DNA from: Nematostella vectensis
Taxonomy: Eukaryota > Cnidaria > Anthozoa > Actiniaria > Edwardsiidae
Length of the DNA stretch: 64,000 bases
NCBI RefSeq assembly: GCF_932526225.1
Contig: NC_064048.1
Location: 9,758,515 to 9,822,514 of the forward strand
Reading direction: 5' to 3'
Shown here piece after piece: positions 25,203-37,420 of this stretch. Made by a program: the position numbers and the translations under genes. Position 1 is the first letter of the stretch, and each line of letters opens with the position of its first letter. The notes below the pieces were generated by a model. The model was given only the letters and a program-made list of their open reading frames with translations. It was not told the origin of the DNA and ran no database searches.

Positions 25203-25495
25203 CGCGGAAATCCCTGATTCAGGAGCATATCAATATTTGGGTGACCTTAAATCTCGCTCTCTTGGAGGCCTGGGTCTAAGGACTTTTCAAGACTTGTGTG
25301 ATAAAGATTTGACAAAGCGATAAAGTTTTTTTGACACATTTTTGCCTCGAGTCTCAAATTGGAAGAAATCAGTATTTTTACCATGTTTTCTGGAGATCAG
25401 GGAGCGCGAAAACTTTGGCTCTTTTAAATATGGGCATCAATGCCCATATAAGGCAATGCATACGAAGGACACTATCCGTGGGGAATATGTTTAAT
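25203..25495 (+). mobile_element. MITE, copy 2 of the palindrome-centred family
   Basis: Aligns end to end, in the opposite orientation, with the MITE in the lectin-gene intron (9893-10172). Contains ATGGGCATCAATGCCCAT near the right end and GGAGGCCTGGGTCTAAG inside. Non-coding, about 290 bp. Confidence 0.75.
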
Positions 25496-25499
25496 ATGC

Positions 25500-27129
25500 G
25501 TAGGGCTAGGCAGAAAAAGGTACATATATCAGAATCCTTCTTATCCCTGGTGCTGCCTTTGGTTTCAAATATGCTGCTTCTTAGTCCTTCTCCTTGTTTC
25601 CTTTGTATGTGCCTCCTTCTAGTCCTATTTAGCCGACCTCAGAGGTTTGGTACCTGATTCGGGTAGGTACTTCATGTATGATTCCCTGAAGTGTCAGCCT
25701 GCTGTTCTCTTCCTACTATACATAAAGTACATAAAGTACTTACCCTTATTCGGGCCTCATGGCGTGCGTGTGGATGGGAAAATTCTTACGGGGGAATTTA
25801 AGTGATGTATTGTCAAAATCACTTTTCTTTCAAAATCACTTTTCTTTATGCTGTGCATTATTTATGTATATATATTTTTTTTACTGATACGCAAGGATAT
25901 TTAGCTATTGCGGTGAAGTTGGGCAAGCTTGCTAGCTCCTTTTTCCATGACTAAAGCACCGAAGAAAGGGGGATGAGCTGCTAGTGAGGCATCTAGTCCC
26001 TTCCAGGGCACTTATACTAGCTTTCTCATCTTTTGGATGTTTAAAGTGCTGAATAAATAAAAATGCAAAACTACTATGCCTAACAGAGTGTTGCTCATGA
26101 GGGATCGCCCGCCTGATGACTCTGCACCAAAAAAAAAATAGTTTAAATATATTTTGGTATCTTGGTTAAAAAATTGAAAGCTATACCCTTTTGAATTCTT
26201 CCAGGGGGAACACCCTCATCATTCATGTATCCCCCCTCTCACCCACGTTATCCTCCCTTCCCCCCCCCCCCCCCCCAACCCCCTTCCACGCGTGGGCGCC
26301 TCGAGCTCGCGAAACACACAGGCCTGAAACGCGAGGACGCAACCGAGCGTTGCTTGCAAAGATTACAACAGACATGGCGAAATTAGAAAACATAGAAGAG
26401 AATATTGCGCTCAAAACGCACGATACGGTCACGTCGATGAAAGTTGTCGGCTTTTCCAAACCTTTTATCGAGAATGTTTTGCTTTGCAAATTAATTTTTT
26501 ATTAAGAAAAGTCAACGAGGTCTCAAAACAGCTCCAGGGCTGAGGGATTGGCTGATTAAATGTTTGCAATCTTGATATATAGCCATAGAACCGTGAAATA
26601 CCCAATCCCAATAAAAGCGACTTTAGATTATAAAATGGACGGTCGAGCCCCTTTTTTGGTGAATTGTTCAAAGGCTTGAAGCAAATATAATGTCGTTCGA
26701 GTACAATATTTCATTACTTATCCAGGCGACTTCGTATATATATTTGTTAAATGAAGCGCTCAATACTATCGGAATACTTTAAGTGCGTTTGTTGAAAATC
26801 AGTTGGCGGTCTAAACAAACCCTTAAGCAATGAATTTCACTGACTGTTTGCACGCTTTTGTAGCGCCATGTCCGCGCACTTAAGAAAAGCATTCCACGGT
26901 TATCCTGTTAGAACAGGGTTCTTTGCTGTTTATTTTAACAGGAATTGCCGACAGAAGGCAAAGAGAAGAGAAAGGAATAGGAGGAAAATGGAATTTTTTT
27001 CTTCCCGATTGCCCAACCAAATAGAGAAAAGATGTCTCTGTTAGCAGGATATTTCACGGTTTGTGATACAGTACAACAGCAAGCACGTTTCTATATCACT
27101 AACACTGTGTGCACTTGGTAATGAACCAA
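25500..27129. other. No recognised gene; one coding-like stretch
   Basis: A 17-bp C-run at about 26262 is followed by CpG-richer sequence and an ATG at about 26374 that opens about 43 codons (MAKLENIEENIALKTHDTV...) to a stop near 26505. It has no recognisable domain and no convincing donor, so it is noted as weak only. The rest is AT-rich. Confidence 0.35.
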
Positions 27130-27275
27130 GGGCCTATCCGCACTTGTCGAACAAAGTTTGTCTGGCCCGAACAAAAATGATAACAAATTTTGTCTCGGCC
27201 AAAAGTTATTAGCTAAAGTACATCCGCACTTATCGGGCCAAACAAATTAATTACAAACCGCCGACGTCAATCAAA

Positions 27276-28175
27276 ATGCATTCTCGTATTTCTGGCGCGA
27301 ATGAAATTGCACGTGTGGTTTGTTTACCTTTACAATTCGCCATGCTTCCAATGAATTACATCGCTCTACTCGTGTCGTTTCTGGCAATTTATTCATATTA
27401 TCGACATCAGCAACAACTTCTACTTCTTCTTTGCTATTGGCAATTTAACGTAATTCACCAGAACGTCATTTTACAACGCATAAATCGGCGAAGACAACGT
27501 TTATTTCGACCATACTGGGTTTTGCCTCGGCCATTGCAGTCATGGTTTGAAATTCATTACCGCCAAAGAATAATTCCCGAGAATTTTTTTTATCGCCAGA
27601 TGAGAATGAAACGCGTATCGTTTGACTTGCTGTTGGCAACAATTACGCCATATATACGCCGGCAAAACACGAGATTCAGGAACTGTATTCCTCCCGAGAA
27701 AATATTAGCTGTAGCTCTCTATCGATTAGCGCACGGTGGCGGATATGAGAACGCTGGAGTGGCCATGAATGTTGGACGTTCTACTGCTTTGGAAGCATTT
27801 GAAGACGTTGTAAACTCTTTGTATGCACTAAGGAACGAATACATAAAATTCCCGTCCACAATAGCTGAGACGCAAGATTCAATCGAAACCTTTGAACTGC
27901 TATCCGAACTTCCAAACATCGCTGGAGCGATTGACGGAACGCACATAAAAATTAAAGCACCACAAGAAAGCAAAGCTGATTACTGGAGCCGCTATTCACA
28001 ATATGATGTTGTGTTTCACGACTCTCGAGTTTTGCGTAACACTGGAATTTATGAAAAAGCTGAACGTGGGGACGTGCATTTATCGACAGGTCTGTTGTTG
28101 TTATATTTATTGTTCAGTTCGTCGACGAGTTTTGCCCAGTATTTTCGCGAATCTTTGCTTTCGAGTCGTTCATGA
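27276..28175 (+). CDS. Harbinger (HARBI1-like) transposase, truncated
   Basis: The 299-codon frame has a helix-turn-helix-like region (ILAVALYRLAHGGGYENAGVAMNVGRSTA, about residues 144-172) and the first catalytic Asp in GAIDGTHIKIKAP (about residues 217-229). The segment between SQYD and HDSRVLRN is shorter than in HARBI1-like proteins, which suggests a small internal deletion. The frame loses family sequence after ERGDVHLSTG, where the large deletion begins, so the catalytic Glu is missing. The last ~30 residues are readthrough of the neighbouring gene's opposite strand. Predicted inactive. Confidence 0.85.
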   Translation: MHSRISGANEIARVVCLPLQFAMLPMNYIALLVSFLAIYSYYRHQQQLLLLLCYWQFNVIHQNVILQRINRRRQRLFRPYWVLPRPLQSWFEIHYRQRIIPENFFYRQMRMKRVSFDLLLATITPYIRRQNTRFRNCIPPEKILAVALYRLAHGGGYENAGVAMNVGRSTALEAFEDVVNSLYALRNEYIKFPSTIAETQDSIETFELLSELPNIAGAIDGTHIKIKAPQESKADYWSRYSQYDVVFHDSRVLRNTGIYEKAERGDVHLSTGLLLLYLLFSSSTSFAQYFRESLLSSRS

Positions 28176-28465
28176 TATGATACCCACAGGTTAATCAAAT
28201 ACGTCTCCTCTTCTTTCTCGAAACTTTCAGTCTTTTTTGCTTTACTTGGTGCTGGCGCTTTGCCGCCTTTATCAAGTTGTTGCTTGTTCGCTTGTTGGTT
28301 GTTTTGCGGCACTTGTTGGTTTGCTTGTAAAGGCTGAAGCGGTGGATTCTGTACTTCATGTGGTTGCTCTACAATTTGAGACTGCGATTGACCATAAATA
28401 CCAGCAGGATCAAACACTTGTGAGCCATAATAGTTGAAATAATAGTCCCGAGGAAAGTACGCCAT
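28049..28465 (-). CDS. Harbinger accessory Myb/SANT-like DNA-binding protein, truncated
   Basis: I start it at the ATG at 28465 (MAYFPRDYYF); the longer frame above this has only a GTG. A Gln/Pro/Asn-rich linker leads to a trihelix/Myb-SANT-like domain (ESFEKEEETYLINLWVSYHE...YWAKLVDELN...RPVDKC), which breaks off at the deletion junction. In Harbinger elements this protein helps nuclear import and TIR binding of the transposase. Convergent with the transposase, as in intact relatives. Confidence 0.75.
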   Translation of the reverse strand: MAYFPRDYYFNYYGSQVFDPAGIYGQSQSQIVEQPHEVQNPPLQPLQANQQVPQNNQQANKQQLDKGGKAPAPSKAKKTESFEKEEETYLINLWVSYHERLESKDSRKYWAKLVDELNNKYNNNRPVDKCTSPRSAFS

Positions 28466-28751
28466 GTTGTGACCTCGATTCACTCTGCGAAGATGAACTT
28501 TCCCGCGCAATTCGATCACGTTGGGTTATCAAGTAGGGTGATAATTGACAAAGCTGTCATGTTCGACATGATTTTGACGTTTGGCCTAGTTTTGTAGGGC
28601 TCCAAACCTCCCCAGCGGCGTCTTTGTAGTTTGGCCTGGCCGAACAAATTTTGTCTCAGCCGAACAAACGCATCCGCACTTGTTTCTTACAGTTGATGAC
28701 AGAATTTGTGTCTAAATAAACAAGTTTTGTACAAGTGCGGATGGGCCCCAA

Positions 28752-30520
28752 GCAAGCTTTACATGCTCCATAGGTTTTGTCATTAAACTAATTTATTTAG
28801 AAATTCAGCATGGCTTAGCTTGTTGCATGAAATTCTACATGGCTTAGCTTGTTGCCATCAAACAATTGCGCTAAGACTAATCCCGTCTGATGTTGTTTGG
28901 TAAACCAATGATTTGTAGTTGTTTATTTTTTCATGGGTGGATCTACAGCGGAAAGTTATACGTGGCTGATATTAGTCAAGATAGAAGATAGTCTGTGTAA
29001 TACGGGAAGGGTAATAATCGCAGCGGGCACGTAGAGATAGGGGGTTGGCGTACGTGGCTGCGCACCCCCTGATCTCGAACACAAACACGCAGTCCTTTAG
29101 TTTTCAGAAGTAGACAAATCTCAGCATTTTCGCGTATAATATCTAACGACTTCACAACCCAACATTGCAGATTAAACCTTTACCATGAAAATAATAATAA
29201 TTTAATCGAATTTCCCAATATCGGAGATTAAGCTAATATCGGAGTGATTATGTAAGAAGCCACGAAACGACTTGCTGATTAGCTGTTCTTGTTTATATTT
29301 TCTCTTACAGGACTAAATTCTCGCCCTTTTATGTCTCCTTATCTAAAACGTTTCTAATGGTATGATAATATGTCCTTAGAAGACAAAATAAACAAGGCAA
29401 TTACTGCATCATTCAGACCATAAGACTCCTTGTAAATTAAGTGCAAAGACACTCTAACATAGGCTTTAGCACCTTTTCTATCTGATCGTCTAAGAAACGT
29501 GCAAACATCGTTTTTTAAAATCTCAAACAAAGCATTAAAGGATTAGACAGTAAGTACTCGATGCTAACAAAGCAATAAAGGCAGACTTTTATTCATAAGA
29601 TAGTGTTCGGATTCTAGCGCATTATGGTAAAGCCTGCATTATTCTTGCTTCGCGATTTTCCATAGGCAATGTTCCCGATTCGATGACACAAAAATTCATT
29701 ATTTGTTACCTCTAATACCACATGGATCCGAATTATAGGAACATAAGGCGGAGTCCATTAGAGAATAAGATTGAATGGCGCTACAATAAAATGACTCCCT
29801 ATAGCACCTCCCCTAGTAATAGTCTAGAAGAGGCTAATAGACCAGAAATACCGACAAAAAGGTTGTGCAATTTATGAATTATATCATCTTTCGTGGAATT
29901 ATCTCATTGGCTCTTCTAATGAAGAATGCAAAATAATCAATTCGTCATAAAGAAATTTAGCTTGAGCAAAGACAATCAACACATTTTCATCAAGTGAAGC
30001 TTGTTGAGTATATCGATTTGCCTTTAAAACTTTTCACGTATGGTGACTGCATTAACTGAATTATCAAACCTATTAGCGTTTGATCATTAAAACTTCAAGC
30101 TTGGAATTGCGCGAGCTAAAGCGAAGGTCGCGTCATTGCAGCATACCAAGTACAACCTGCGGGAAACATACATCAAGGATACACAATGCGTTGGTTATTA
30201 TATTTTGATGGAAATATGAAGACCAACGAAGACATCATGACCCGTGAATGTAGATAGGAATGCAACCTATGCGACCATCCACACGTACACCCTGACAAAT
30301 GTGACCTCTTGCAATTACAAGCAATCTCAAACTTACATTTCAATAACACCATCTCGCCACACAAGACAAAGGCCCTCTGATTATGTAACCCAACTTGATT
30401 CCTTAGCCCTTAGGTATAGACCCTTTGCTGCTAAAGTGCGAATTCCTAATTTGCAACAGGTGTTAATATATTAATCACAGAAAGGTTATTGGGAAATTTA
30501 CTTAGGAGTCAAGTTGTTGA
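28752..30520. other. No recognisable gene
   Basis: AT-rich spacer with short, domainless frames. A tandem pair GCATGGCTTAGCTTGTTGC occurs near 28810-28850. Confidence 0.5.
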
Positions 30521-30524
30521 TGTA

Positions 30525-31080
30525 CCGGGACTTTCTACGGCGACGCCTGGGCCCCAAGGAGAAAGGTTTAAGAAATGTAGATTAAAGACGAGGCTATCGA
30601 TATATCCGGGGCTAAGTAAATATTAAAAGAACGCTTTCTTCCACAATAGGGTCTGGGAAGATCAAGGTCTGGATGCTAGCTTCGCCTTGGGTCTTATTCC
30701 AACGCTAGGGTTCCAAAGGAACAGGTTTAAGATCAAACATAATAGATGGCCCCGGGGCTAAGCATAACCATCACATTGCTAAAAGGATCTGGGAGGGTCA
30801 TGGTCGAAGACGCTCAACAAGTAGCTGTTCGCCGACAACAAGGTCCCAAGGGGAACAAGTGAAAGTCACAGCAACGGATGCAGCATAGATAAAGGACGAG
30901 GCCATGCGCCTATCCTGGGCTAAGTAAACATTGCTAACATGGTAAATAAGTTATAAACAAATTGTTGGTTCATCCCGGGAATGAGGTAGACTCTACGGTA
31001 CCAGAGGGGCAGGGAATCACGGTGACAGATGAATAGATAAAGGCGAGGCCATGGACCTCTCCTTCAGGCTGAATTGCTGT
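30525..31080 (+). repeat. Degenerate ~145-bp tandem repeat, about four units
   Basis: Recurring ordered anchors: CCAAGG-GAAAGGTTTAAG, TAGATAAAGGACGAGGC, CCGGGGCTAAG and AACATTGCTAA. They repeat from 30530 to 31075 with heavy divergence. No coding content. Confidence 0.6.
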
Positions 31081-33500
31081 TAGATTAGTCTCTGTGTTTT
31101 TGTATTTTATCGATAAGTGTTCAAGTATCCGTAGTGTCGGGGCAGGCCCTTGCAGGGACCTTTTGTCCGTTCGCCTTCCCCTCTCTGCACTTATGTTTTT
31201 TTTATGTATTGTATCTTTATATATAAGTGTGGAGGAAGACTCTAAATAAATAATTAAATAAAATTGGTTAGGCAGTACCTTCAACTTGTAGAAAAGGGTT
31301 TGGGTTGGTCTAGCTCATTATTCAAACAGCCCCCCTCCCCCCCCCCCAAAAAAAAAAAAAACGAGTCTCGTTTAAAAAAAAAAAAAAAAAAACTCCGTTT
31401 GTCTCGAAGGCTTTGCTGATAAGTCTTTATACGTTTCAGGGTGACCGCTCAGTGAAGCAGAATCTACTGGCTTGTGACTAATCTCCCACCCCATCATTTC
31501 TTAGGCCATAATAGCCTATTTTAAAACTAACTGGTTTTATGACAGAAGCTTTTATGTTTATATACCCCGTTTTCTCGGCTCATGAAACGCCTTACGTTCA
31601 GGACGGGAGGGGATGTCTTCATGACCATTCCTTTTATACTACTTCCCTCCACGGTTAGTCTCGGTCCATGAGACGCATCACGTCTTACGAGGGTTCCTGC
31701 TTGAGTTTCCATCAACAAACTCTTGACTTTTTCAACTTTCCCTCGTTTGTTTCTTTTGCTAGAAATGCGGAAAATTTCCGGCGACTTTTAGGAGTCTAAG
31801 CACTTTGTGCAGCAAAGCTACAGGTAGCTAAACATCTGGAAAGGATTACGGAATTTGGTTTGAAAAGACTTGCGACCCCTCCCCTACCTTAAAGTGAAAT
31901 AATCTAGAATGTGTGATATCAAGAGGATGTTAAGATGATCCGGACTTCAGTTCTAGCAGATACGAGCACAAAACAGGAAAAATAAGAAGCAATTAGAGAC
32001 GCGTTGTTCTTGTATGCATTCCTGGATATCTTGTTCGCTGTGCAAGATAACCTCCTGATTGGGTTACGGAGGGCAGAGGAGATTGTCCCCTTACATACAA
32101 GCCAAAGTATGAAAGTTTTCAAGTGCTAGCTTTTCAGAACGCTCTTGGAACTGTTAAAACTCTGCCCTCCGTAGAGCTACAGAAACCCTGCATTCCATAA
32201 CAAGAAAATAAAACGCTTGAGTAGCTTTGAGATGTTTGGGTTTTCTCGAGAGCTTTGCTTATGAAAATTAGTCTAGGTCATATATGTATTCCATGGCGCC
32301 AGCTCACTGACAAGGGGGTCGTATCGGCTAAGCCAAAAAGTCCTCTCTCATACAAACGTAAAGAATAAACACTGTCAACAATTAAGACAAAACTGTCAGA
32401 CCTTGAAAACCTAAGAGAATCGACACAAGATAGCTTTGGGTCGCACTGGGACCAACATTCAAGCCCCTTTGAGTTAACGCTCTGAGTGCTAGCCAACATT
32501 TCCTTGTTGCTCATAACTTAGACCATGAAATTCCTTTCATTCAGCGTCCAATCACAGAAGCTGCAAACATGTGGATGTTTGACACCTTCCTGAAAATAAA
32601 GTGATGACGGCACGATGGACCTGGTTTAATGGCTTCTCCAATTCTTTGGCTTATTGTTTGTGTCTTGTGTCTTTTGTCAGAATATTGGTCTTGTTAGCTG
32701 TGGAAGTGCGGCTGTGGACATTTTGACGTCATAAATCAAGAACAAGAGTGTCTTAAAAGAGACATTTGGGGTAACACAATATTGTCCATAAGTACCTGTT
32801 CTTTTTAACATTATCTCACGCAGGACGACTAGTCTCTTTGACGGTGCCAAAATCTTAAATATTTCTTTTTTCTTTCTTTAAATATTTTTGAAGACAAGTC
32901 CTAGCTGCGTGAACGACAAAGGAAGACAATGAACTTATTAATAACGCTGTTATCAGAGGGCAATCGTTTAGGGGGCGTATGACCTCGCTAGAATTTTAGA
33001 TTGTGAAACAGAGTAATGCTCACGGATCTTATTTACGAAAACGTGGACACAAAGGAATTGAATTTTCAATTGTAGGCTTTGGCTCGCTAGGGCTTTTTGC
33101 ATCTATGATTCTAGAAGCATGCTCCTACAGTGAAGCATGGGTTGACATTACAGGGGGTACATTTTTGCGAAGTCATCTTCAGCGCGCAGGGTGGTAATGA
33201 TAAAAGGTATGCGATATCGAACTCTTCCTGGCCGAGAAACTTAAAGGGCTTGAAGTCTAATTAAACGAGCAATATAGAATTAATAAATAAAGCATGTACA
33301 TCTTCATGTAGGTCTTTTGAATAATCGCGCACTCCAGGCCCGCGTTGATCCGAGTTTATGTGATACGACCAGGGTAAGAGAGATAGGGCACGAAGTCTGA
33401 TCGTACAAGACATAAGCCCGGGACGATCCAAAGGCAAGCGCTAACAAACGCTGCATGACCGAGAAAGGTCGGTAGGGTGTGCTACTTATAACTAAACGAG
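31081..33500. other. Intergenic spacer downstream of the cyclin gene
   Basis: Contains C-run and A-run low complexity at 31325-31392, and a 12-bp inverted pair (GGAGGGCAG at about 32068, CTGCCCTCC at about 32164). No domain-bearing frame. Confidence 0.5.
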
Positions 33501-33531
33501 CCACAGCACGGCGTTTATGTCAAATCCAGTA

Positions 33532-33537
33532 TTTATT
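33532..33537 (-). promoter_or_regulatory. Polyadenylation signal of the cyclin D gene
   Basis: AATAAA on the minus strand (TTTATT on plus), about 180 nt after the cyclin stop. This is the nearest canonical signal. Confidence 0.5.
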
Positions 33538-33715
33538 CACAATATATACACACTAGGGCCACATACAGATAAGCCTTGCACTGCAGTATTCATATGTGTG
33601 GACTCCTGAAATTTCTCACGCCTGCGGAGGGGGCCTGGCCCGATTGGCAGCGGCGCGGTGACGCTGAAAATCTAGCCAGAATGAACGACTCGAATAAACG
33701 GACTACTAGGAAGTA

Positions 33716-36700
33716 TTAAAATTGAATTTCTTGTAGGTCTGTGGGTGTCGAGGGTGTGGAAGGGGTATGCGCCTCCTTCCCTCTCGTCGGGTCTGCCTTG
33801 ACGCTTAGATGTAAAACTTCTTCCATTAGATCTTGGCAACTTCTAAGACATTCCTGAAAGAGACGACAAAATACGTTGAGAAAGAGATTATGCAACTTTG
33901 GGAGGTTGGGGGGGGGGGGGGGGGGTGGGGGTAGGGATGCAGAGTAAAGTGTTGGTTTGTGTGAGGGGTCACACATTAGTAGTCGAGACCAAAAGCATTT
34001 CCAAACCTAGCTTCCAAGCATACGTTTTTTCCCAAATCATTCAGGCTAGAAACATGGACTAACACAAATTTGACGAATGTTGTAAAGTTATATTGACTTA
34101 CAGTAAGTAGATTCAGAAAATGTCGGACGTTTGTCTTGTTCAACAATAGTTTGTTTTCCCAGTAAGACTTTCAATAGTTCTACTTGGAATCTTGTTTTAA
34201 AACTGGGCTTTGCAACGAAAAAGCCTTTCCTTGCCTAAACCCCTTACATCTGAAGATTATTTGGATAATAAAGGCCGCCTTTTAGCCTTTTGTCATGTGC
34301 CACTCTATCCTTGCCCTAATTTATACCTTTGAAAGGGAAGGATTTAAAACAAAGGAAAGCACACCCAGATATCCGTTGTTTATAAGCTTACATTATCTTA
34401 ATGTAAGGCCTTTCGAGCGATTGCATTCTGAGTCTTAACCATGACCTCCGTCCAGTTTTCGCATACCAGGGTTTCGGATTAGACAGACCCTGTCAGAGTG
34501 TAGACAAACCTACGATGCGAGGCGAAGGGGCCTCCCAGATACTCAACAAAAAGGGCAAAAATGCTTCATAGCTTCTAAACATTGCGGGGGAAATCATATT
34601 ATGTTGATAATTACTGCAAAACTAACATTCCAAGCAATTTTGATTTCTGGCATAAAAATGATACCGACAAATTTCCATAACAATAATACACTGACGTATC
34701 TTGTGTACGCGCGCGTGCCATATTGGCGAGCCTTTGTGAAATCGCCATGGAAAATTCAAATTACCACGTTAATCACTTTATACCGATTTTGTTATCTTAG
34801 AGGAGCGTCGAGGAGGCATTTTTAAGTGAAAGGACAAATAAATACAAGAGAAAATGGGAATTGTTAAGCGCGCTCAAAAAAGTTCGAAATAAGAGCGAGT
34901 ATTGAGTTTCCGTCATTGCGTTTCCGAGACGATTTTTATTTTTTGCGCAACTTAATGCTCACGTGGTGATAGTAATAGATAGCGAATCTTTAAGTGTGCT
35001 AGCATGGATAAGCGTTCTCCTTCGCTGCTTTCACGTGGATTGTGAATGAAACAACGAAAAACAAAATTCTTCCGCGATGCCGGCCGTTCTTTGTTCCCGG
35101 TAGCGTGAGCAAAAGACAAGTGCATCCAAGCAATAAACGCGAAGGCAGACGCTTGGGTTTACAAACGTTACCTATACTAAACACTAAGCTTTGTTTGCTT
35201 TACACAAGACAGCGAAATGCCTTTATTTCTTTTTTCAAAGCCAACTGTTTGAATTCCGTCTGGCAAGTGAATATGGGTCAAGCATCGTTTACTGCGAAGA
35301 AAGCAACACTTTTTTTATCTCAAATGACAATATGTTTGTTGACTCAAGATTTCTCGAAGAAAGTAACACCGTGATTTGTTACTGTGTCGCAGACAATGGT
35401 CTCAAATTCCCGCGCTTTTGGTCTTCATTAATACGAATGGATAATAGGAAACCTGCAAATATGTCTATCACGACACTCCTATGCCGATTTGTTAAATTTT
35501 GTTAAAAAAAATTAGTAAAAAAAATGTTTTAACAATTGAAACTAAAAAAAAAGATACTACCTTTTTTCTTTTACTTCGCAGAAAACAAGACAAACCGCAA
35601 TATTTCTATTAGTGGCTCCAAATACCACTGAAACCACGAGAAAAAAATATATATTCCGGATACTTACGGGTTCTATATTCGTAATCGCGTGTAGTAAGCT
35701 CGCTAGATGTGTTGCAGTCCATGATCTAGAGCTGACATGAGATGATATACCCAGGCCCGTGAAAGCCGCGCACACGGAGGCGGCCGCGAGCATGGAAGGA
35801 GTATACAGTAAAAACTTGTCATCTAAAAGGCAATAACAACCAATAAGTATACAAGAATTGATGCGGGAATCCTGGTGAGCTTTCTGGAGGGGGTTCTTAG
35901 CGGTTAGTTTACATTAGTGAATGAGGATTCAGTGCGTTAAGTCGATAAAGTTTGCTTGAGGATCAGGGTCAAAAATGGAATGTAAAGAAATGGTGCAGAA
36001 TTAGGAAGTGTGAAGCACTTCTGCGTCAATAAATAACAAGGGAGGGCAGCTATACAGAGTTTATTATCACGAAAAAAAAAAATAATTTACCTGTGCAGCA
36101 AAGTACGATAAACGTTGAAGCATGCTTCCGTAATACATCTAAGGTTGATCTATCAAGCGGGAGTCTTGAAAATATCTGATCTAAGAAGTCGTGTGGAGTC
36201 ACTGCTGAAACGTCCCATTTTAATTTACCTAATACCAAAAGTTCCCAATCCTGAAAAGAAAAAGGAAAGACAAAAACTGGTGAGATTATTTAGATCGAGG
36301 AGTTCACACGCGCGTAACGCGATAGACCTGCGCGAGCTATAAAAACCTAAACAAATAAGTAATAATTAGCTACAGAGGGGCAAAAGTATACTGGCCGGAT
36401 GGGATAAAGGCATGTATTAGGCGCGTTGGGATCTAAATGTTTTTGTCTCGACTTGTAGGAATTGGCTGGGAATTGGCAATTTCGTTCATTCAAGCATAGA
36501 CTCGCGAGGTTTTCGCGTAGTCACATTCACGATGCTAATTACAGTCGAGGTAATTAGTGCTAAATTCATTATAATACAAAAAATATAAAACCCGCAAGAT
36601 AATAGCGTGAAACATAATGGAGTTTACTCACGAGTAGTTCTTCGGTTGTGATCGAATTATCTGTATAAATACACAGTTTTTCAGCTGTGAGTGGAGAGGT

Positions 36701-37137
36701 CTCTTTCATCTTGCTCGCGATAAACATGCACACTGCACCAAGTAATTGAAGCTGGAACTTTTTTACCGGTAACAGAGATAAAATCCTGTCCAAATAGTTC
36801 ATAGATAAAGCAAACACTTCTTCCTCGCAACGTTCTTCTTCGCAAACCTAAAACACAAGACAAAATAATAAATTTAGATTAAATTGTATTAAAATGCTTC
36901 ACATATTATAATCACTTCGAAGCTCAAATTGCGGAAATTTACCTCTAACATCCACGTCGCTACTAATTTCCTCATGTGTGGCTCAACTTCGGTTTGAACA
37001 ATTTTAAAATAATTACAGCTCGGTAGATATCTCTCCTCGCAAGCCAACAAGTTAGTTAGAACTCTATCGTCTTTAAGAATGGCAGGGTCTTTATACGCAA
37101 AGCGAAATCTCGGTCCTTCACAGCAGAGTAAATCCAT
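33716..37137 (-). CDS. CCND: D-type G1/S cyclin
   Basis: Five exons on the minus strand: 37137-36943, 36847-36632, 36250-36091, 35822-35668 and 33853-33716. They total 864 nt, giving 287 aa, with all junctions in frame and GT-AG splice sites. Cyclin D proteins activate CDK4/6 to phosphorylate RB in G1. Residues 3-7 are LLCCE, the LxCxE RB-binding motif. The N-terminal cyclin box begins at [16 protein letters not shown] (hydrophobic patch, about residues 55-70) and continues with [30 protein letters not shown] and [12 protein letters not shown]. The C-terminal box covers exons 3-4 ([32 protein letters not shown]). The protein ends [15 protein letters not shown] matches the vertebrate Thr-286 GSK3/AMBRA1 degron position. 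Length agrees with vertebrate D cyclins (about 290 aa). The longest intron is the last (1.8 kb). Subfamily assignment is firm; a 1:1 relation to vertebrate CCND1/2/3 is not implied. Confidence 0.95.
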
Positions 37138-37420
37138 GCTTTGATAATATACACACTACGAGTGAATGGTCGTGTCCAAAGGAATGTATTTGAGTTAGTC
37201 GTTTCCCGAGCACTGGAGGTGATGTAATTGTGTGAACGCGTGCTATCGTCCGGGTTCCTTCACAGCACCACTTGTTGTGTTCGCTCCTTCGATGTTGTGA
37301 TGGAGTATCTCTGTGTGGCCTTTCACCCCCAGAGCTAAGGGCTTCTGCGGAAAGGGCCTAATCTCCAAGACCGACGAATTATATAATTGACAGTCGCTCC
37401 ATCAGCAATTGACTTGCATT
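37138..37420 (-). promoter_or_regulatory. Probable cyclin D promoter/5' UTR
   Basis: Sequence immediately upstream of the cyclin ATG. A TATA-like TTATATAATT lies near 37378-37388, about 240 nt upstream, and a CREB/ATF-like TGATGTAA is near 37221. Positions only; no transcription start can be fixed. Confidence 0.25.

Larger units (their letters stand above)
27130..28748 (+). mobile_element. PIF/Harbinger DNA transposon with internal deletion
   Basis: Terminal inverted repeats GGGCCTATCCGCACTTGT (27130-27147) and ACAAGTGCGGATGGGCCC (28731-28748) match except one base. They are flanked by a 3-bp target duplication, CAA (27127-27129 and 28749-28751), as expected for Harbinger. Subterminal copies of ATCCGCACTT and AACAAA-TTTTGTCT-GGCC are probable transposase-binding repeats. 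The two element genes converge (transposase plus, Myb/SANT-like minus), and both are cut at the same point near 28085-28095. The total of 1,619 bp is shorter than I would expect for an autonomous element. Confidence 0.9.

Noticed and set aside
33304..33504. 66-codon minus-strand frame downstream of the cyclin
   Set aside because: Lies in the cyclin 3' flank, no domain, no link to the cyclin exons.
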